From: a virus
DNA: 25,015 nucleotides
Reading direction: 5' to 3' (one strand)
IMG/VR virus record: IMGVR_UViG_3300031524_000080
Span: 1-25,015 of that record
The position numbers and the translations under genes were made by a program. The notes beneath the pieces are model-generated. The model made no database searches and had not been told where the DNA came from. It saw only the letters and a program-made list of their open reading frames with translations. This document shows positions 22,263 to 25,015 of the stretch, one piece after another (the first letter of the stretch is position 1; each line of letters begins with the position of its first letter).

Positions 22263-23263
22263 GCTATCCGCACCGACGTAAAGGCGAACTGACCGGCTTG
22301 TGGGTAGCCGAACGCCGCATCGACGGTGCTCGACGACGCGTGCTCGCCCCCACGAAGGCTGAGGGCGACAAGTGGGAAGCCTACGTTGACCGGCACGGCT
22401 GCGCGCCGCTCGACGGTACGGGCGCGACGGTGAAGCACTCCCTTGGGGCAGTGGCGAAGGCGGCGAGGGCACAGCGTGAGGGCTGGAAGGGCTCGCATGA
22501 TACCTCGCTCGATCAACGCCTCGAAGGAGTGCTGCACTTCTTTGGTCCTCTCAATCCAGTGGAGACCATCACGAAGGAACGCCTCTACGCGTTCGTCGAG
22601 TTGCTGGAGGGACGCAAGGGCCGCTTCAGCGCCAAGCTCTCGGGCAAGACAATCAACCGCTACCTCGCTGTGGTCTCCGCGCTGCTAGACTTCGCGCGTG
22701 AGTGCGGCTGGACCACTCACACGGTCAACATGCCGTGGCAGGAGGAGGGCGAGGGCCGCATCGAGTTCCTACAGCGCGACGACGAGGAGGCGATAGCCAA
22801 GCTCCTGAGCGCCGACGAGCGCCAAGTGCTACGGCTGCTGACGCTCACAGGCATGAGGGCAGGAGAGTTCTTCACGCTCGACGCGGCTCAGGTGGAGACC
22901 AGCGGGAACCAGTGCGCTTGGATCAGGCTGCGCGGCGAGAACACCAAGAGCGGTAAGGGGCGCTCGATACCGCTTCATGACTTCGACCTCGCGCGTTGGC
23001 TCAAGGCGAGCATCGTCGCAGGGACGCTGCCGACGCATGAGGGCTTCTACAGAGCCTTCAAGGCCGCTTGCGCGGAGTTGGGGTACAGCGATAAGCTCAA
23101 CGTCCACTCACTACGCCACACGACCGCTACCCGCCTCGCAGTGAAGGTGAAGCCTGCACAGGTGCAGGACTTCATGGGGCACGGAAGCTACAAGACGACG
23201 CAGAAGTACATTCACCTGACGGATGAGGACCGCATGGCTGCGGCTGCGTGTTTAACGGGGTGA
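22259..23263 (+). CDS. int: Tyrosine recombinase (phage integrase)
   Basis: The protein has 334 aa. An N-terminal arm-binding-like region (about 1-65, basic) is followed by a core-binding domain (70-165) and a catalytic domain with all expected residues: R200 (TGMRAGEFF), K230 (ENTKSGKGRSIPL), H283 and R286 (HSLRHTTATRL), H308 (GHGSYKTTQ) and nucleophile Y317 (QKYIHL). It inserts and, with a directionality factor, excises the prophage. No excisionase was identified. The start overlaps the regulator stop (ATGA). Unlike most tRNA-targeting integrases it is not next to the tRNA but 1.66 kb away. Codons 304-317 are duplicated at 24137-24178 with only synonymous changes. A CGGGGTGACA motif spans its stop codon. 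Confidence 0.95.
   Translation: MSYPHRRKGELTGLWVAERRIDGARRRVLAPTKAEGDKWEAYVDRHGCAPLDGTGATVKHSLGAVAKAARAQREGWKGSHDTSLDQRLEGVLHFFGPLNPVETITKERLYAFVELLEGRKGRFSAKLSGKTINRYLAVVSALLDFARECGWTTHTVNMPWQEEGEGRIEFLQRDDEEAIAKLLSADERQVLRLLTLTGMRAGEFFTLDAAQVETSGNQCAWIRLRGENTKSGKGRSIPLHDFDLARWLKASIVAGTLPTHEGFYRAFKAACAELGYSDKLNVHSLRHTTATRLAVKVKPAQVQDFMGHGSYKTTQKYIHLTDEDRMAAAACLTG
23168..23209 (+). repeat. 42-bp block in int, copy 1
   Basis: This encodes integrase residues 304-317 (DFMGHGSYKTTQKY), ending exactly at the catalytic tyrosine. It matches 24137-24178 at 38 of 42 positions. Confidence 0.9.
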
Positions 23264-23266
23264 CAA

Positions 23267-23446
23267 ATGAAAGCGCAATACTACGGAGTGTATGAGCTTT
23301 GTCCGCTGCGCGCGCAGAATGGATTTGTTGTTGTAGTCCTTGACCGAAATAAAATTGAAATCGCGAGAACCATTCAGTTCAATAACGTCCAAGACGCCCT
23401 AGCGGAAGCTAGGCTCATCGCCGATGCTTACTCGAAGCGACGTTGA
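23267..23446 (+). CDS. Small cargo protein, 59 aa, unknown function
   Basis: ATG at 23267 lies 3 bp after the integrase stop; the GGGGTG of the integrase 3' end could serve as ribosome site. The product MKAQYYGVYELCPLRAQNGF, then VVVVLDRNKIEIARTIQFNN and a helical basic end (ALAEARLIADAYSKRR), predicts beta strands followed by one helix. No family is recognised. Base composition becomes visibly more AT-rich from here onward than in the phage genes, suggesting separately acquired DNA. Confidence 0.6.
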   Translation: MKAQYYGVYELCPLRAQNGFVVVVLDRNKIEIARTIQFNNVQDALAEARLIADAYSKRR

Positions 23447-23468
23447 CTGGCGAAAATCGAGCGGCGCG

Positions 23469-23924
23469 ATGCAATCGAAAATTATCGCAGTATTCATATA
23501 TGGCTTAATCGCTTTGTTTCCTGTGGGGTTTCTCGCGTCGTTCATCGTCTCGCACGGGATCAGCATTGGACGGGAGCGCGAAGCGCGGGATATGGCCCTA
23601 GCCATTTTTGGGGGGTATCTCGCCGTTTGGATTGGAACCCTTGTCGTAGTGATGGTTTACGCAGGCGTTCGTGATCTAAAGAAAGACTGGAAGGAGCGCG
23701 CAGTAACACGAGTGCCGTCACCCGTTACTTCCATCCCAAAAGCAGCAACCCCATCCGCGATGGGCATTGGGTGTCTCGGGGGGACTTTCATCGGCGTAGC
23801 TTTCATCGGTGGAATACTGGTCCAAGCGGCGCTCGGCATTTTTACCCTTCTCATCATGTACGGTGTAGTAGTGCTCATTTTCCGGTACGCTTTTGGGGTC
23901 GAACTTTGGAACCCCTTCGGATGA
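23469..23924 (+). CDS. Four-helix membrane protein, unknown function
   Basis: The protein has 151 aa from ATG 23469; an upstream in-frame ATG at 23424 would overlap the 59-aa gene and lacks a ribosome site, but the chosen start also has only a weak GAGCGG. Hydrophobic segments at about 4-27, 43-65, 98-120 and 121-140 predict four membrane helices. A charged loop (VRDLKKDWKERAVTRVPSPV) lies in the middle, and the end is WNPFG. No signal peptide or enzyme motif is seen. The gene is AT-richer than the phage core and lies in the integrase-tRNA gap, the classic place for lysogenic-conversion cargo. Function unknown. Confidence 0.65.
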   Translation: MQSKIIAVFIYGLIALFPVGFLASFIVSHGISIGREREARDMALAIFGGYLAVWIGTLVVVMVYAGVRDLKKDWKERAVTRVPSPVTSIPKAATPSAMGIGCLGGTFIGVAFIGGILVQAALGIFTLLIMYGVVVLIFRYAFGVELWNPFG

Positions 23925-23949
23925 AATGACAGCCGATTAGGATTAGACC

Positions 23950-24135
23950 ATGCGACTTGTGGCGGCGATTGTGTTGGCAGGCATAATTCTCAAGCTTCTG
24001 TCCGAAGTTACAAATTCAGCTATTGCTAACTTTGAAGCGAGGAAGGACCATGCCGGGTTGAGGGGAATGATCGGAGCGATTGCGTTGATTTTGGCTGTCG
24101 CGTTGGTGTGTATCGGAATACTAGTTTGGTATTGA
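23950..24135 (+). CDS. Small two-helix membrane protein, 61 aa
   Basis: ATG 23950 has AGGA about 7 nt upstream. Residues 3-18 and 38-60 are hydrophobic, joined by a polar linker (TNSAIANFEARKDHAGLRG). Two membrane helices with a charged loop are compatible with a small holin-like or toxin-like peptide, but no family match is recognised. It starts 25 bp after the larger membrane protein and ends one base before the duplicated integrase fragment. This tight junction marks a recombination boundary. Confidence 0.6.
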   Translation: MRLVAAIVLAGIILKLLSEVTNSAIANFEARKDHAGLRGMIGAIALILAVALVCIGILVWY

Positions 24136-24136
24136 C

Positions 24137-24178
24137 GACTTCATGGGACATGGCAGCTACAAGACGACACAGAAGTAC
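24137..24178 (+). pseudogene. Fragment of a second integrase gene (14 codons)
   Basis: The 42 bp match the integrase gene at 23168-23209 with four differences, all at third codon positions and all silent (GGG/GGA, CAC/CAT, GGA/GGC, ACG/ACA). The encoded DFMGHGSYKTTQKY includes the catalytic His and Tyr. Homology stops abruptly on both sides. Silent-only divergence means it came from a functional relative of this integrase rather than from recent duplication followed by random decay. It is in frame with the following lipoprotein gene. Confidence 0.8.
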
Positions 24179-24211
24179 GGCGGCTTTGGCAGGTTAATCA
24201 GGGGGCAAGCA

Positions 24212-24550
24212 ATGTTTCGGCCTCAGCAAATTTTGACAGCGATTTTGGTTGTAGCTTTTGTTGGTGGCTGCGCTTCCACGCCTCCCACGGTTCCAACATG
24301 GACTAGCAACCGAAGTGCGTCCCAAGATGAATGGTTGAAGGATCGGTATGCCTGCTACAACGAGACCAAGCAGAGAATTTCCGGCGCTTCGGTAGATCAG
24401 AGCGGAGGCATCGCAAACAGCCTAGTTGTCCCGATGTGCACCGCCTTTAACGCCTGTCTTGCTGCGCGCGGCTACACCAGAAATGACGCCGCTGGCTATC
24501 TCGGTATTCCTAAGGGGGCCGAACTTAGTTGCGCGTCAGTCAATCAATGA
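24212..24550 (+). CDS. Small lipoprotein
   Basis: The protein has 112 aa from ATG 24212 (GGGGG about 8 nt upstream). A short basic start, a hydrophobic stretch (ILTAILVVAFVGG) and lipobox VGGC (C20) define a lipoprotein signal, so the mature protein should be a lipid-anchored periplasmic protein. The mature part has four Cys (48, 76, 82, 107), in contexts DRYACYNET and FNACLAARGY. This C...C pattern with 'ARGY' is common in short uncharacterised lipoproteins of Gram-negative bacteria. A longer in-frame reading begins at 24143 but would put the integrase fragment in front of the signal peptide, so it is rejected. In phage context it could alter the host surface. Confidence 0.75.
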   Translation: MFRPQQILTAILVVAFVGGCASTPPTVPTWTSNRSASQDEWLKDRYACYNETKQRISGASVDQSGGIANSLVVPMCTAFNACLAARGYTRNDAAGYLGIPKGAELSCASVNQ

Positions 24551-24565
24551 ACTGCCACGCGGCGA

Positions 24566-24769
24566 TTAAGCGGCGGCAGGCTTCTTCTCCAGCGTGTCGA
24601 TAGTCTTCAGGACGTTGTTCAAGGTCTGTTTAACATCGGTCAAGTGCTGGGCTGCGGAAGTCTGGTTGCGGATGGTGACATTGATCGCGTCAAACGCCGT
24701 CTCAATGTCCTTCTTAAGCTGTTCCAGTTTCGCGTCAGTCGTTGCGGTTTTCCAGTCGAACGTAGCCAC
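24566..24769 (-). CDS. Small helical protein, 67 aa, unknown function
   Basis: The start is a GTG at 24769, with AAGGAG about 9 nt upstream; the frame extends further but has no better site. The product MATFDWKTATTDAKLEQLKK, then DIETAFDAINVTIRNQTSAA, and a Lys/Ala end (EKKPAAA) is almost wholly helical with heptad-like hydrophobics, so a coiled coil is likely. It is convergent with the lipoprotein gene and transcribed away from the tRNA. TTGCAG (24827-24822) and TATCTA (24805-24800), 16 bp apart, form a weak candidate promoter. Family not recognised. Confidence 0.65.
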   Translation of the reverse strand: MATFDWKTATTDAKLEQLKKDIETAFDAINVTIRNQTSAAQHLTDVKQTLNNVLKTIDTLEKKPAAA

Positions 24770-24925
24770 GTCTCCATCTCCTTCTGTTGTGGAATTACAT
24801 AGATAAGCAGCGGTTAACGCTCTGCAAGCGGGGCCTACGGCGGGGTGACAGAGCGGGGTGACAGGCGATTTCACCCCTTGCAAGAAACCCTTATATAATA
24901 GATACTTCTTGCATACCGGGGTGAC
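24770..24925. promoter_or_regulatory. tRNA-proximal repeat region, possible attachment-site arm
   Basis: This non-coding stretch has CGGGGTGACA at 24841-24850 and 24854-24863 (13-bp period) and CGGGGTGAC at 24917-24925, abutting the tRNA CCA end. An inverted partner TCACCCC lies at 24871-24877, forming a dyad with GGGGTGA at 24855-24861. A second perfect dyad, TGCAAGAA (24879-24886) with TTCTTGCA (24906-24913), encloses an AT-rich centre including TATAAT. The arrangement beside a tRNA target resembles integrase arm and bending-protein sites. Promoter or operator use for the flanking minus-strand gene is an alternative. Confidence 0.5.
24879..24913. repeat. Perfect 8-bp inverted repeat with AT-rich centre
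   Basis: TGCAAGAA and TTCTTGCA are separated by 19 bp of AT-rich DNA. The 35-bp unit ends 12 bp before the tRNA CCA end. Likely a protein-binding site. Confidence 0.65.
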
Positions 24926-24999
24926 TGGCTGGGGAACTAGGATTCGAACCTAGACAAACAGAGTCAGAGTCTGTTGTGCTACCGTTACACCATTCCCCA
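24926..24999 (-). tRNA. tRNA-Gln (anticodon CTG)
   Basis: Read on the minus strand, the acceptor stem TGGGGAA pairs with TTCCCCA, followed by discriminator G and an encoded CCA. The anticodon stem ACAGA/TCTGT encloses the loop CTCTGAC, giving anticodon CTG (glutamine, reading CAG). The T-arm CTAGG-TTCGAAT-CCTAG is intact. Its 3' end faces the prophage, so it is the likely integration target, with the 3' half kept intact by the att identity segment. Confidence 0.95.
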
Positions 25000-25015
25000 A
25001 GAATTGCTCAGCAGG

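Larger units (their letters stand above)
1..24925. mobile_element. Temperate podovirus-like prophage, left end outside window
   Basis: A continuous set of virion genes (fibres, adaptor, capsid, scaffold, portal, terminase, ejection proteins, nozzle) on the minus strand is followed by early genes, a regulator and a tyrosine integrase on the plus strand, and ends at a tRNA gene. The combination of capsid, portal and adaptor without long-tail genes (no tape measure, no tube or sheath) indicates a short-tailed phage. The placement of a tRNA-Gln at the right end, with its 3' end facing the phage, matches tRNA-directed integration. The right limit is inferred, and the left limit is not seen. The structural genes all look intact, so the prophage could be functional. 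Confidence 0.85.

Noticed and set aside
18789-23263. Diversity-generating retroelement, as in some BPP-1-type phages
   Set aside because: No reverse transcriptase motif and no template/variable repeat pair was seen next to either fibre gene in this window.
24143-24550. Extended start of the lipoprotein gene (135 aa)
   Set aside because: The first 23 codons are the integrase fragment and junk in frame; they would bury the signal peptide. The start at 24212 restores a normal lipoprotein signal.

Overview
The window is most of a temperate podovirus-like prophage in a GC-rich bacterium. The host is probably Gram-negative and Pseudomonadota-like, judged from Shine-Dalgarno-led genes, a Gram-negative-style lipoprotein signal and a CCA-encoding tRNA-Gln. 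The genus cannot be read from the sequence. The right edge holds a complete tRNA-Gln (anticodon CTG, minus strand). The prophage lies on the 3' side of this tRNA, as expected for tRNA integration. The left prophage end lies outside the window.

Late module (about 1-17754, all minus strand, read right to left). The order is: tail-collar fibre, tail nozzle-like protein, two small proteins, a protein ending in an S74-type chaperone domain, virion lysozyme, a large putative ejection protein, small and large terminase, portal, two small proteins, scaffold, major capsid protein, a small unknown, a head-tail adaptor, and a tail fibre cut by the left edge. The genes are tightly packed, with TGATG, TAATG and TAAATG junctions. 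Portal, capsid and adaptor look like the SU10/BPP-1 type of short-tailed phage.

Control region (17755-18543). About 790 bp without a convincing gene separates the leftward late genes from the rightward early genes. It carries four copies of AGTATTCG, short tandem repeats, a perfect dyad and a good sigma70-like promoter pointing right.

Early and lysogeny module (18544-23263, plus strand). It has seven small-to-medium genes of unknown function, two of them membrane proteins. A winged-helix (MarR-like) regulator follows and is translationally coupled (ATGA) to a tyrosine integrase with a full catalytic set.

Cargo between integrase and tRNA (23264-24925). This stretch is lower in GC. It encodes a 59-aa protein, two multi-pass membrane proteins, a lipoprotein and, on the opposite strand, a 67-aa helical protein. 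A 42-bp piece of a second, homologous integrase gene is embedded in it. The tRNA-proximal 90 bp hold direct and inverted repeats that look like integrase arm sites or regulatory dyads.

No replication genes, phage RNA polymerase, holin or free endolysin are recognisable here. If present they should lie left of the window.
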